From assembly GCF_048060095.1 (NCBI RefSeq), contig NZ_JBLUOA010000001.1, positions 1,302,001 through 1,366,000 on the forward strand: a DNA stretch of 64,000 nucleotides, given 5' to 3'. Below are positions 7,903-15,997 of the stretch, piece after piece. Each line of letters begins with the position of its first letter. Within the stretch, counting starts at the first letter, position 1. The notes beneath the pieces were generated by a model. It did no database searches. It was given only the letters and a program-made list of their open reading frames with translations, and was not told the DNA's origin. The translations under genes were made by a program, and so were the position numbers. Origin of the DNA: JBLUOA01 sp048060095. Lineage in GTDB: Bacteria > Pseudomonadota > Alphaproteobacteria > Rhodobacterales > Rhodobacteraceae.

Positions 7903-9708
7903 TCAGAGCGGTGCGGTTGCGTCCTTCAGCCACGTCCGGGCGGTGTCTGATACCGTGTCGGCCAACATCTCAAAGGTCGTTGCGTGGTAGGCGTTAAGCC
8001 AATCCCGCTCCGCCCGGCTAAGATCGTCGCGCACGATCAAGCGCCGGTCGATGGGCACGTATGTAAGCGTCTCAAAGCTCAGCATTTCGCGGGCGTCCGC
8101 GCCGGGCAGGGCGGGGGCCTCCACCACGACAAGCAGGTTTTCGATACGGATGCCGAACGCATCCTCGCGGTAGTATCCCGGTTCGTTTGACAGGATCATT
8201 CCGGGGTCGAGCGCCACGTCGGATACGCGAGACAGCCGTGCCGGGCCTTCATGCACGCCAAGATAAGCGCCGACGCCGTGGCCTGTGCCGTGATCATAAT
8301 CCTGTCCGGCGAGCCAAAGGGGATAGCGCGCAATCGCGTCAAGGTCGCGCCCGGCAAGACCAACGGGCCAGCGCGCGCGGGACATTGCGATCATGCCTTG
8401 CAGAACGCGGGTGAAGCAGGCTTTTTCTTCTTCTCCTACTTCGCCGACGGGTACGGTGCGGGTAATATCGGTCGTGCCGTCGAGATATTGCGCGCCGCTA
8501 TCGACTAGCAGCAATTGACCGGGTTCAACACGAAGGTTGCTTTCGTCGCTGACGCGGTAGTGGCAGATCGCGCCATGCGGCCCAGTTGCGGAGATTGTCT
8601 CAAAGCTGATATCGCGCAAGGCATTGGTCGCGCGGCGGAACTCTTCCAGTTTTTTCACGACGTCGATTTCGGTCAGGTTACCCTTCGGCGCTTCGGCATC
8701 AAGCCAACAGAGAAATTCGACCATCGCCGCACCGTCGCGTTTTTGGGCGACCTTGGTGGCCGCAATCTCTGCCGGTGATTTGCGGGCCTTGGGCAGGATG
8801 CAGGGATCGCTGTCAAACACGCAGTTCGCCCCGGCGTCCTTGATGAGCGTTGCGACCGCAACCGGCACCGTCTGTTTGTCGAGCAGGACATCTCCGGTAA
8901 GCGCCTGAAGCTCCGCCGAAAAACCCTTCACATCATGCAGCCGGACATCGGCACCAAGGTGATCTTTCACTGCGTCCGTTAGTTTCTGTGGCGATATGAA
9001 CAGGTCAACCGTCGCGTCCTGATGCAGGATGGCAAAGGCGTGGGCGACGGGGGTGCGGGCGATATCGGCGCCGCGGATGTTCAGCAGCCACGCGATGCTG
9101 TCGGGCAGGGTAAGGACCGCAGCGGTTTGGCCAGCGTCAGAAAGGTCCTTGGCGATCCGTTCACGCTTGGTGGCGTGGGAGTCACCCGCAAGCTCCTCCG
9201 GGTAGATATCGACCATGCCCATCGGCGGGGCGGGCTGGTCGGCCCAGATACGGTCAATGAGGTTCTGCATGGGTTGAAGCGCCACGCCGCTACCGTCGAG
9301 CCGCTTGTTCAGGGTTTCAATGTCCTGCCAGCCGTGCAGCCACGGATCAAAGCCGATTTTGCCGCCCTCGGGCAGCGTGTCGATCAGCCAGTCACCGGGC
9401 TTTGTTTCGGGCCACGGGACCGGCGTGAAATGCTCCAGATCGATCTGCGATTTCACCTGAACGCGGTAGCGCCCGTCGATGAACACACCCGCACGATCCG
9501 CGAGGGCAATGCAAAACCCGGCCGAGCCTGTGAACCCGGTCAGCCAGCTTAGCCTTTCATCCCGTGCGGCGACGTTTTCGCCTTGATGCACGTCTGCGCG
9601 CGGAATGATGAACCCGGCGAAGCCATCTTTGCTGAGTTCTTTGCGCAACTCGGCAAGGCGTGGCGGGCCATCAGCGGGGCGGGAGCGAACTTCGAAATCT
9701 TGAAACAT
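7903..9708 (-). CDS. pepP: Xaa-Pro aminopeptidase (aminopeptidase P, M24B family)
   Basis: 601-residue cytosolic metallopeptidase that removes an N-terminal residue preceding proline. Two creatinase-like N-terminal domains are followed by a pita-bread catalytic domain. The metal ligands are visible: Asp in LLLVDSGAQY and in GTTDITRT, His in GTGHGVGAYLGVHEGP, Glu in LSNEPGYY and in GIRIENLL. Its length matches the long eukaryote-like aminopeptidase P forms common in Rhodobacterales. The ATG at 9706-9708 is preceded on its strand by GGAGG (seen as cctcc on plus). Confidence 0.92.
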   Translation of the reverse strand: MFQDFEVRSRPADGPPRLAELRKELSKDGFAGFIIPRADVHQGENVAARDERLSWLTGFTGSAGFCIALADRAGVFIDGRYRVQVKSQIDLEHFTPVPWPETKPGDWLIDTLPEGGKIGFDPWLHGWQDIETLNKRLDGSGVALQPMQNLIDRIWADQPAPPMGMVDIYPEELAGDSHATKRERIAKDLSDAGQTAAVLTLPDSIAWLLNIRGADIARTPVAHAFAILHQDATVDLFISPQKLTDAVKDHLGADVRLHDVKGFSAELQALTGDVLLDKQTVPVAVATLIKDAGANCVFDSDPCILPKARKSPAEIAATKVAQKRDGAAMVEFLCWLDAEAPKGNLTEIDVVKKLEEFRRATNALRDISFETISATGPHGAICHYRVSDESNLRVEPGQLLLVDSGAQYLDGTTDITRTVPVGEVGEEEKACFTRVLQGMIAMSRARWPVGLAGRDLDAIARYPLWLAGQDYDHGTGHGVGAYLGVHEGPARLSRVSDVALDPGMILSNEPGYYREDAFGIRIENLLVVVEAPALPGADAREMLSFETLTYVPIDRRLIVRDDLSRAERDWLNAYHATTFEMLADTVSDTARTWLKDATAPL

Positions 9709-9772
9709 GATTCCTCCGAATGTCGGGTTTGTTGGCCGTCAGGTCGTCGAAATTACATTCAACGTCAACATG

Positions 9773-11647
9773 TTAAATTGCGTTCTTGATGCCCATGATC
9801 CGGGCACGGGCGCGGGGATCGTTATCAAACAGCGCGGCAAGCTGTTCGGTCATAGCCCCGGCAAGCTGTTCGACGTCGGTGATCGTCACCGCGCGGTCAT
9901 AGTAGCGGGTCACGTCATGGCCGATGCCGATGGCAAGCAGTTCGACGATCTTCTTCCGCTCCACCATCTCAATCACATCGCGCAGATGCTTTTCGAGGTA
10001 GTTCGCCGGGTTAACCGACAGCGTTGAATCATCAACCGGCGCACCGTCAGAGATCACCATCAGGATCTTCCGCGCCTCGGACCGGAACGCCATGCGGCGA
10101 TGCGCCCATTCCAGCGCCTCCCCATCGATGTTTTCCTTCAGCAAACCTTCCTTCATCATCAGGCCAAGGTTCGGCCTTGCCCGCCGCCACGGCGCATCGG
10201 CGGATTTGTAGATGATGTGGCGTAGATCGTTCAAACGCCCCGGTTGTTGCGCACGCCCTTCAGCGAGCCATTTTTCGCGGCTTTGCCCGCCTTTCCACGC
10301 GCGGGTGGTAAAGCCGAGGATTTCGACCTTCACCTGGCAGCGTTCCAGCGTGCGCGCCAGAACATCGGCACAGATCGCGGCAATCGAAATGGGTCGCCCA
10401 CGCATTGACCCCGAATTATCGAGCAGGAGCGTTACGACCGTATCCTTGAACTCCGTATCCCGCTCCATCTTGAAGCTGAGCGGGGTCGTCGGGTTCGCCA
10501 CGACCCGCGCCAGCCGCCCGGCGTCGAGCATTCCTTCCTCAAGATCGAATTCCCAACTGCGGTTCTGTTGCGCCTGAAGGCGGCGTTGCAGCTTGTTCGC
10601 AAGTCGGCTGACGGCCCCCTTCAGCGGTTCAAGCTGCTGGTCGAGATAGGCGCGCAGGCGTTCAAGCTCTGCCGGTTCGGCTAGGTCTTCGGCGCGGATC
10701 TCCTCATCAAATTCGGTTACGAACACTGCATAGTTCGGGTCCGCGTCGGAAATCGGGGGCGGGGGTGGCGGCTCCATCGGGGCGTCGCCCTCGGGCATTT
10801 CGGCCTCATCGCCCTGTTCCTGATCGGCCATTTCATCGACCGACACCTGCGCTTGTGCGCTGTCCTGTTGATCTTCCTGCGATTGCTCGGGGGCGGCTTC
10901 GGCCTCATCGCCGTCGTCGTCCTGCCCTTCGCTGTCGGGGTTCTCTTCCTCTTCCTGCGAGTCTTCCGCATCGTCGGCGGCGTCCTCGTCTTCCATGTCG
11001 GGGTCATCGCCAAGCTGATCGCCATAGCCGAGGTCGTCGATGATCTGGCGGGCGAATCTGGCGAAGGCGGTCTGATCGGCGAGCGTATCCTGCAAGCCTT
11101 CAAGCGTTCCACCGGCCTGTTCTTCGACGAAGCCTTCCCAGAGGTCCGCGATATTTTTCGCCGCCGCCGGAAGTTCCCGCCCCGTCGCAAGCTGGCGCAC
11201 CAGATAGCCGGCAGCCGTGGCAAGCGGGGCATCCGCCCGGTCAGTGATCTGGTCATAACCGCGGCGGCTGGCGTCTTCCTGAATCTTCACGTCGATATTC
11301 GACAACGCACCGGGCATTTCGCGGGCACCAACGGCCTCGCACCGGGCGGTTTCCATCGCCTCATACAGATCGCGCGCCATCTGACCCTGCGGCAGATAGC
11401 GATTATGGGTCGTCGCGTCGTGATGCTTGTGGCGCAACGCAAGCGCATCCGCCGTGCCACGGGCAAGCAGCACCTCCTCCCGCGTCATCCGCCGCGTGAC
11501 TTGCGGAAGGCGGACCGAGTCGCTCGTCTGTCCCGGCGGATCGACGGAATAGGTCACCGACAGCTCAGCATCATCCGCCAGCACCTTCGTCGCTTCGGCG
11601 AGTGCTTTCTTGAACGGATCAGCCGGGTTGTCGTTTGGTTTGTTCAT
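9773..11647 (-). CDS. cobT: Aerobic cobaltochelatase subunit CobT
   Basis: 624-residue large subunit of the CobST AAA complex, which with CobN inserts cobalt into hydrogenobyrinic acid a,c-diamide during aerobic vitamin B12 synthesis. It has an N-terminal CobT domain, a long Asp/Glu/Gln-rich linker (about residues 210-300) and a C-terminal von Willebrand A domain whose MIDAS motif DNSGSM lies at about 410-415. The ATG at 11645-11647 overlaps the stop of the small exported protein gene as ATGA; a TTG at 11674 in the same frame is less likely. CobN is not in the window. Confidence 0.92.
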   Translation of the reverse strand: MNKPNDNPADPFKKALAEATKVLADDAELSVTYSVDPPGQTSDSVRLPQVTRRMTREEVLLARGTADALALRHKHHDATTHNRYLPQGQMARDLYEAMETARCEAVGAREMPGALSNIDVKIQEDASRRGYDQITDRADAPLATAAGYLVRQLATGRELPAAAKNIADLWEGFVEEQAGGTLEGLQDTLADQTAFARFARQIIDDLGYGDQLGDDPDMEDEDAADDAEDSQEEEENPDSEGQDDDGDEAEAAPEQSQEDQQDSAQAQVSVDEMADQEQGDEAEMPEGDAPMEPPPPPPISDADPNYAVFVTEFDEEIRAEDLAEPAELERLRAYLDQQLEPLKGAVSRLANKLQRRLQAQQNRSWEFDLEEGMLDAGRLARVVANPTTPLSFKMERDTEFKDTVVTLLLDNSGSMRGRPISIAAICADVLARTLERCQVKVEILGFTTRAWKGGQSREKWLAEGRAQQPGRLNDLRHIIYKSADAPWRRARPNLGLMMKEGLLKENIDGEALEWAHRRMAFRSEARKILMVISDGAPVDDSTLSVNPANYLEKHLRDVIEMVERKKIVELLAIGIGHDVTRYYDRAVTITDVEQLAGAMTEQLAALFDNDPRARARIMGIKNAI

Positions 11648-12045
11648 GGGGTCGTTCTTTGCCGAAAAGCGCAATGAATTCCGTCAGCTGGAATATATAC
11701 GCGCGCAACCTGTTCGCAGCCAGAGCCCCGCGCGAGCTGAGTTCCGAAATAGACCGATCCATCTTCTTCAATGCGAATTTCATCGGCCAAGAAATAGAAT
11801 GCACTTTCATAACTGCCGAGAAATGTGAGTTCGTAGGCTCCCGGCTCAGGGGAAGCGAGGAACGTAGCCGACTGTCCCGGAGATATGGAGCATGACGCGA
11901 CCGCACCGTCCAAAGCGTCCCACTTTGCGGAAGCCAAATTTCCGTTCGGGGTGGGGTGACTACAGAAAAACTCAACCTCGGACTGTGCCGCCGAGGCGGT
12001 CGCAACAAATGCGGCAAACACCATTTTTGTTGCGATTGGCGTCAT
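11644..12045 (-). CDS. Small exported protein of unknown function between cobS and cobT
   Basis: 133-residue orphan. Residues 1-20 form a plausible Sec signal peptide (MTPIATKMVFAAFVATASAA), and the mature part has four cysteines that could form two disulfides, so it is predicted periplasmic. I do not recognise a family. Its ATG overlaps the cobS stop by one base (TGATG) and its own stop overlaps the cobT start by four, so it is embedded in the cobST operon. Codon use is a little less GC-rich than its neighbours. A GTG at 12048 would add one residue. An exported protein has no obvious role in cytosolic chelation. Confidence 0.65.
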   Translation of the reverse strand: MTPIATKMVFAAFVATASAAQSEVEFFCSHPTPNGNLASAKWDALDGAVASCSISPGQSATFLASPEPGAYELTFLGSYESAFYFLADEIRIEEDGSVYFGTQLARGSGCEQVARVYIPADGIHCAFRQRTTP

Positions 12046-13031
12046 CACCCCAAACTCATGCTCGCGGCGCTCTCCGGCAGTTCCTCGTCGAAACAGCGCT
12101 GGTAGAACTCGGCGACCGTCTGGCGCTCAAGCTCATCGCATTTGTTGAGGAAGGACAGGCGGAAGGCGTAGCCGACGTTGCGGAAGATCTGCGTGTTCTG
12201 CGCCCATGCGATCACGGTCCGGGGGCTCATCACCGTGGAAAGGTCGCCCGCCATGAATGCGGTGCGGGTCAGGTCCGCGACGGTCACCATCTGGCTGATC
12301 GTCTTGCGGCCCTTTTCGTTGTTGTAGGTCGGGTTCTTCGACAGCACGATGTTGGTCTCGGCGTCGTGGGAAAGGTAGTTCAGCGTCGCGACCAGCGACC
12401 AGCGATCCATCTGGCCCTGGTTGATCTGCTGGGTGCCATGATAAAGGCCCGTTGTATCGCCGAGGCCGACGGTGTTCGCCGTGGCGAACAGGCGGAAGGA
12501 CGGGTGCGGCTCAATCACTTCGTTCTGGTCGAGAAGGGTCAACTTGCCGTCAACCTCAAGCACCCGTTGGATCACGAACATCACGTCAGCGCGGCCTGCG
12601 TCGTATTCGTCAAACACAATCGCGGTCGGATTGCGCAGCGCCCACGGCAGGATGCCTTCCTGAAACTGGGTGACTTGCTTGCCATCGACCAGCTTGATCG
12701 CATCCTTGCCGATCAGGTCGATCCGGCTGATGTGGCTGTCGAGGTTCACGCGCACGCAGGGCCAGTTCAGGCGGCTGGCGACCTGTTCGATATGGGTCGA
12801 TTTCCCCGTCCCGTGGTAGCCCTGGATCATGACGCGGCGGTTGTGCGAAAACCCGGCGAGGATCGCGAGCGTCGTGTCCGGGTCGAACTTGTAGGTCGAA
12901 TCCAGCACGGGGACACGGTCGCTCCGCTCGGCAAAGCCTTTCACGACCATATCGCTGTCGATCCCAAAGGTATCCCGGACCGAGATCTCCTCGGTCGGTT
13001 TGGCTGTCATGTCCATCGCGCCGTCCGCCAT
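12045..13031 (-). CDS. cobS: Aerobic cobaltochelatase subunit CobS
   Basis: 328-residue AAA+ ATPase, the MoxR/BchI-like motor of cobaltochelatase. Walker A GYHGTGKST is at residues 71-79 and Walker B AIVFDEYDAG near 132-141; the C-terminus ends in ASMSLG. The frame stays open to 13373, but ATG 13029-13031 gives the normal family length (about 330), with ATG 13014-13016 as an alternative. It is the first gene of cobS-orf-cobT and is divergent from the ECF sigma gene across about 140 bases. Confidence 0.93.
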   Translation of the reverse strand: MADGAMDMTAKPTEEISVRDTFGIDSDMVVKGFAERSDRVPVLDSTYKFDPDTTLAILAGFSHNRRVMIQGYHGTGKSTHIEQVASRLNWPCVRVNLDSHISRIDLIGKDAIKLVDGKQVTQFQEGILPWALRNPTAIVFDEYDAGRADVMFVIQRVLEVDGKLTLLDQNEVIEPHPSFRLFATANTVGLGDTTGLYHGTQQINQGQMDRWSLVATLNYLSHDAETNIVLSKNPTYNNEKGRKTISQMVTVADLTRTAFMAGDLSTVMSPRTVIAWAQNTQIFRNVGYAFRLSFLNKCDELERQTVAEFYQRCFDEELPESAASMSLG

Positions 13032-13121
13032 TCGTATGTCCAACAAAACTGATGTTCCGGGCGAAACCCGCAACTTGGCTGTGGTGCAACAAATCCGCTG
13101 GCGGTGCAAGGGGAAGGCCAA

Positions 13122-13147
13122 GGCCAGATGTGAAATCCGATCTGGCC
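13122..13147. repeat. Perfect 8-bp inverted repeat in the cobS/ECF sigma intergenic region
   Basis: GGCCAGAT (13122-13129) and ATCTGGCC (13140-13147) are exact inverse complements separated by 10 bases. It lies just ahead of the sigma factor ribosome binding site (GGAG at 13158-13161) and lacks a following T-run, so it is not a terminator. It may be an operator or a 5' leader hairpin for the sigma gene. Confidence 0.4.
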
Positions 13148-13169
13148 AACAGGCAGCGGAGTTGTTTAG

Positions 13170-13736
13170 ATGAGGCCGAGCGAACGGGGTAATATGGCAA
13201 CCACGGATGACATCGAAGACCTGATCGCCCGTGTCGCTTTGGCGGATCGGTCGTCCTTTGATCGGCTGTATGAACTGACCAGCGCGAAACTTTTTGGCGT
13301 CTGCCTGCGTGTCTTGAAGGACAGGGCAGAAGCGGAAGACGTGTTGCAGGACATATTTGTTACCATATGGCAAAAGGCGGATCGCTATGCCGCGAACGGG
13401 TTAAGCCCGATGACATGGCTGATCACGATCGCCCGCAACCGCGCGATCGACCGGCTGCGGGCGCGCCGGGTGCCGGTTGAAACGCCCGATGTGGTCGCAG
13501 AGATGCGCGACCCCGCACCGGGGCCAGAGGCGGCGGCGATAGCTGGCGGGGAGCTTGCCCGGATCACCGCCTGCTTTGACGAACTAGAAGCGGACCGCGC
13601 GCAAGCGGTGCGCGGCGCTTATCTGGAAGGGGAAACCTATGCCGACCTTGCCGAGAAATTTGGCGTTCCGGTCAATACAATGCGAACGTGGCTGCGCCGG
13701 AGTCTGATTAAACTGAAGGAATGTCTGAGCCGATGA
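13170..13736 (+). CDS. ECF-type RNA polymerase sigma factor
   Basis: 188-residue sigma-70 family protein with only regions 2 and 4. Region 2 includes EDVLQDIFVTIWQKADRY and the MTWLITIARNRAIDRLRA segment; region 4 is the helix-turn-helix around ETYADLAEKFGVPVNTMRTWLRRSL. GGAG eight bases before 13170 supports this start; ATG 13194 (MATTDD) is an alternative that homologues may favour. It overlaps the following membrane anti-sigma gene by 16 bases, forming a sigma/anti-sigma pair of the SigK/RskA type. The stimulus is not evident. Confidence 0.9.
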   Translation: MRPSERGNMATTDDIEDLIARVALADRSSFDRLYELTSAKLFGVCLRVLKDRAEAEDVLQDIFVTIWQKADRYAANGLSPMTWLITIARNRAIDRLRARRVPVETPDVVAEMRDPAPGPEAAAIAGGELARITACFDELEADRAQAVRGAYLEGETYADLAEKFGVPVNTMRTWLRRSLIKLKECLSR

Positions 13737-14422
13737 CAGACGGCCCCACATACGACGAGGAGGACATCGCGCTCGCAGGAGAGTATGCGATGGACCTTCT
13801 GTCAGGCGCCGAGCGGGAGGCGTTCGAAGCGCGCCTGCGGGCGGAGCCGGCTTTGGCCCGCGTGGTGGCCGAATGGCGCGAGGGGTTGGTTCCGCTGGCG
13901 GAGGAGGTCGAAGGCCTCGCGCCCCCCGCAAGCGTGAAAACGGCTGTCGATCAGCGATTATTTGGGGCTGAAGTGACCCGCAAATCCGGTTGGGGGGTCT
14001 GGCAGGTTCTGATGGGCGCGGCGACGGCGGCGGTCGCGGCGCTGGCGATCATGCTGTTCTTCGGCGGCCCAGTCGGCTCGCCGCAGGCGCCGATCCTGAT
14101 GACCGAGGTTGCGGCAGAAGATCAAAGTTTCCGCATGACCGCGGCGTTCGTGCCGGGCGAAGACACCCTCCGCGTCACGCCGGTCGTTGGGGTTGCGCCA
14201 GAGGGTCGCGTGCTGGAACTCTGGCTGATCGCGGGTGAGGACGCGCCACTATCGCTCGGATTGCTGGCCGACGACGCGCCGTCCGACATCGTGATCCCCG
14301 CTGCATTACGGGGAAAACTGAACGGCGCCGTCTTGGCCGTGTCGGAGGAACCGCCCGGCGGGGCACCAGATGGGACACCGACAGGCGATATCCTCGGGTC
14401 GGGGGTCGTGGCAGCAATCTAG
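13721..14422 (+). CDS. RskA-like membrane anti-sigma factor
   Basis: 233-residue single-pass membrane protein. The N-terminal cytosolic region (residues 15-80, EYAMDLLSGAEREAFEARL) is the anti-sigma segment and lacks the HxxxCxxC zinc motif, a TM helix spans about 94-114, and the outer part is the anti-sigma-K factor RskA domain (EGRVLELWLIAG, ending in GDILGSGVV). It should sequester the ECF sigma factor encoded immediately upstream. Its stop overlaps the stop of convergent moaA by 4 bases. Confidence 0.85.
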   Translation: MSEPMTDGPTYDEEDIALAGEYAMDLLSGAEREAFEARLRAEPALARVVAEWREGLVPLAEEVEGLAPPASVKTAVDQRLFGAEVTRKSGWGVWQVLMGAATAAVAALAIMLFFGGPVGSPQAPILMTEVAAEDQSFRMTAAFVPGEDTLRVTPVVGVAPEGRVLELWLIAGEDAPLSLGLLADDAPSDIVIPAALRGKLNGAVLAVSEEPPGGAPDGTPTGDILGSGVVAAI

Positions 14423-15426
14423 CCGCCGGTGTGACTCATGTGACGGGACATTTGCCCGGCAACATCCTGTCGGGAATAGTCGAAATCGTGGCCCTTGGGC
14501 TTTGTCCCAATCGCCGCGCGGATGGCGTTGGTCAGCGGCGCATCGTCTGCCGGATGATCCCGCAGTGGACTGCGTAGGTCCGCCTTACCCTCTTGGCCAA
14601 GGCAGGTAAAAATCTCGCCCGTGCAGGTGATCCGAACACGATTGCAGCTTTCGCAGAAATTATGGCTGAGCGGGGTGATAAGGCCGACCTTCTGGCCTGT
14701 CTCTTCAAGCCGCACATATCGGGCCGGGCCGCCGCTGCGTTCCGCCAAATCGGTGACGGTATATCGGGTTTCAAGTTGCCCGCGCAGGTCTTTCAGCGAC
14801 CAGTATTGGTCAAGCCGATCCTCATTACCGATATCGCCCATCGGCATAACCTCGATAAAGGTCAGGTCCATGTCGCGGCTGGCGCACCAATCGGTCAGAT
14901 CGAACAGCTCAGCATCATTAATGCCCTTCAGGGCAACCGTGTTTATCTTGACCCGAAGCCCCGCCTTTTGTGCGGCATCAATGCCGTCGATCACCTGCTT
15001 CAGCCGGCCCCAGCGCGTGATATCCGCGAATTTCTGTTCGTCCAGCGTGTCGAGCGATATGTTGACCCGCCGAACGCCTGCATTGGCCAAATCCTGCGCG
15101 AACCGGGATAGTTGCGATCCGTTCGTCGTCAGCGTCAGTTCTTTCAACGCACCCGTGCCAAGATGGCGGGACATCGCGTCAAAGAACGTCATGATGCCGC
15201 GCCGGACCAAGGGCTCCCCCCCTGTGATACGCAGCTTTTCAACGCCGAGGCCGATGAAGGTCGAGCAAAGACGATCAAGCTCCTCCAGCGTCAGAAGTTC
15301 TTTCTTCGGCAGGAAGGTCATGTTTTCCGACATGCAATACACACAGCGGAAATCGCACCGATCCGTCACGGATACCCGAAGGTATGTGATGGCGCGGGCA
15401 AAGGGATCAATCAGTGGTGCGGTCAT
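14419..15426 (-). CDS. moaA: GTP 3',8-cyclase MoaA
   Basis: 335-residue radical SAM enzyme that starts molybdenum cofactor synthesis by converting GTP to 3',8-cyclo-GTP. The SAM cluster motif is C24-x3-C28-x2-C31 (DRCDFRCVYCMS), and a second [4Fe-4S] cluster site appears in FCESCNRVRITCTGEIFTC. GGEPLVRR is the SAM-binding GGE motif. ATG 15424-15426 is chosen although the frame is open further upstream. It seems monocistronic, divergent from a lipoprotein gene; moaB, moaC and moeA are not present nearby. Confidence 0.95.
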   Translation of the reverse strand: MTAPLIDPFARAITYLRVSVTDRCDFRCVYCMSENMTFLPKKELLTLEELDRLCSTFIGLGVEKLRITGGEPLVRRGIMTFFDAMSRHLGTGALKELTLTTNGSQLSRFAQDLANAGVRRVNISLDTLDEQKFADITRWGRLKQVIDGIDAAQKAGLRVKINTVALKGINDAELFDLTDWCASRDMDLTFIEVMPMGDIGNEDRLDQYWSLKDLRGQLETRYTVTDLAERSGGPARYVRLEETGQKVGLITPLSHNFCESCNRVRITCTGEIFTCLGQEGKADLRSPLRDHPADDAPLTNAIRAAIGTKPKGHDFDYSRQDVAGQMSRHMSHTGG

Positions 15427-15511
15427 GGGCGCGACGGTAAGCTTCTGCTGAGTTGGCGGCAAGCGCGATCTTTCGATTGAAGGGCAGGGGCTGAGCGCAT
15501 AGCTTTGAGGT

Positions 15512-15988
15512 ATGAAATGGTATGCCCTCCCGCTTTGTGCCCTCGTCTTCTTAACAGGATGTGAGGGTTTGTTCGCCCCAAAACAACCACCCGTCGCCGT
15601 GCAGAACGGCAGCGATGCGGCAAGGCCCGCGCCGCGACCCGGCGGAATTGCTGCGCCCGCAAACGCCCGAACGGTCGAGGATTTCGATACAACCTCAGCC
15701 GGGGAGCGTGCCGCCGCGCAGGCAGTTTCGGCGGGCGGAGAGGCGCTTGGCACAACGATTGCCAGCCTCGGCGCGCCAGCAGAGCCGGGGTTCTGGCTGG
15801 AAACGCCGCTGGTCGATGTCGTCACGCAAGGCCGCGTGGTCTATGAGGCGACTGGCGCATCCGCAACGGTAGAGCTTCGCCCTATCGACGGCCCCGCCAC
15901 AGCTGGCAGTCGCCTTTCGCTGGCAGCGATGCGCCTGATCGGTGCGCCGCTGACCGGCTTGCCAGAGCTTACAGTCTACACGAACTGA
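15512..15988 (+). CDS. Lipoprotein of unknown function
   Basis: 158-residue predicted lipoprotein: signal peptide with lipobox LTGC and acylated Cys17. A low-complexity Ala/Pro segment (residues 30-55) follows, then a small domain with GFWLETPLVDVVTQGRVVY and SLAAMRLIGAPLTGLPELTVY. Homologues in Rhodobacterales are, as I recall, often labelled D-galactarate dehydratase, which nothing in this short lipoprotein supports. It lies 9 bases before the acyl-CoA synthetase gene and is probably co-transcribed with it. Confidence 0.7.
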   Translation: MKWYALPLCALVFLTGCEGLFAPKQPPVAVQNGSDAARPAPRPGGIAAPANARTVEDFDTTSAGERAAAQAVSAGGEALGTTIASLGAPAEPGFWLETPLVDVVTQGRVVYEATGASATVELRPIDGPATAGSRLSLAAMRLIGAPLTGLPELTVYTN

Positions 15989-15997
15989 TCCGCCGGG

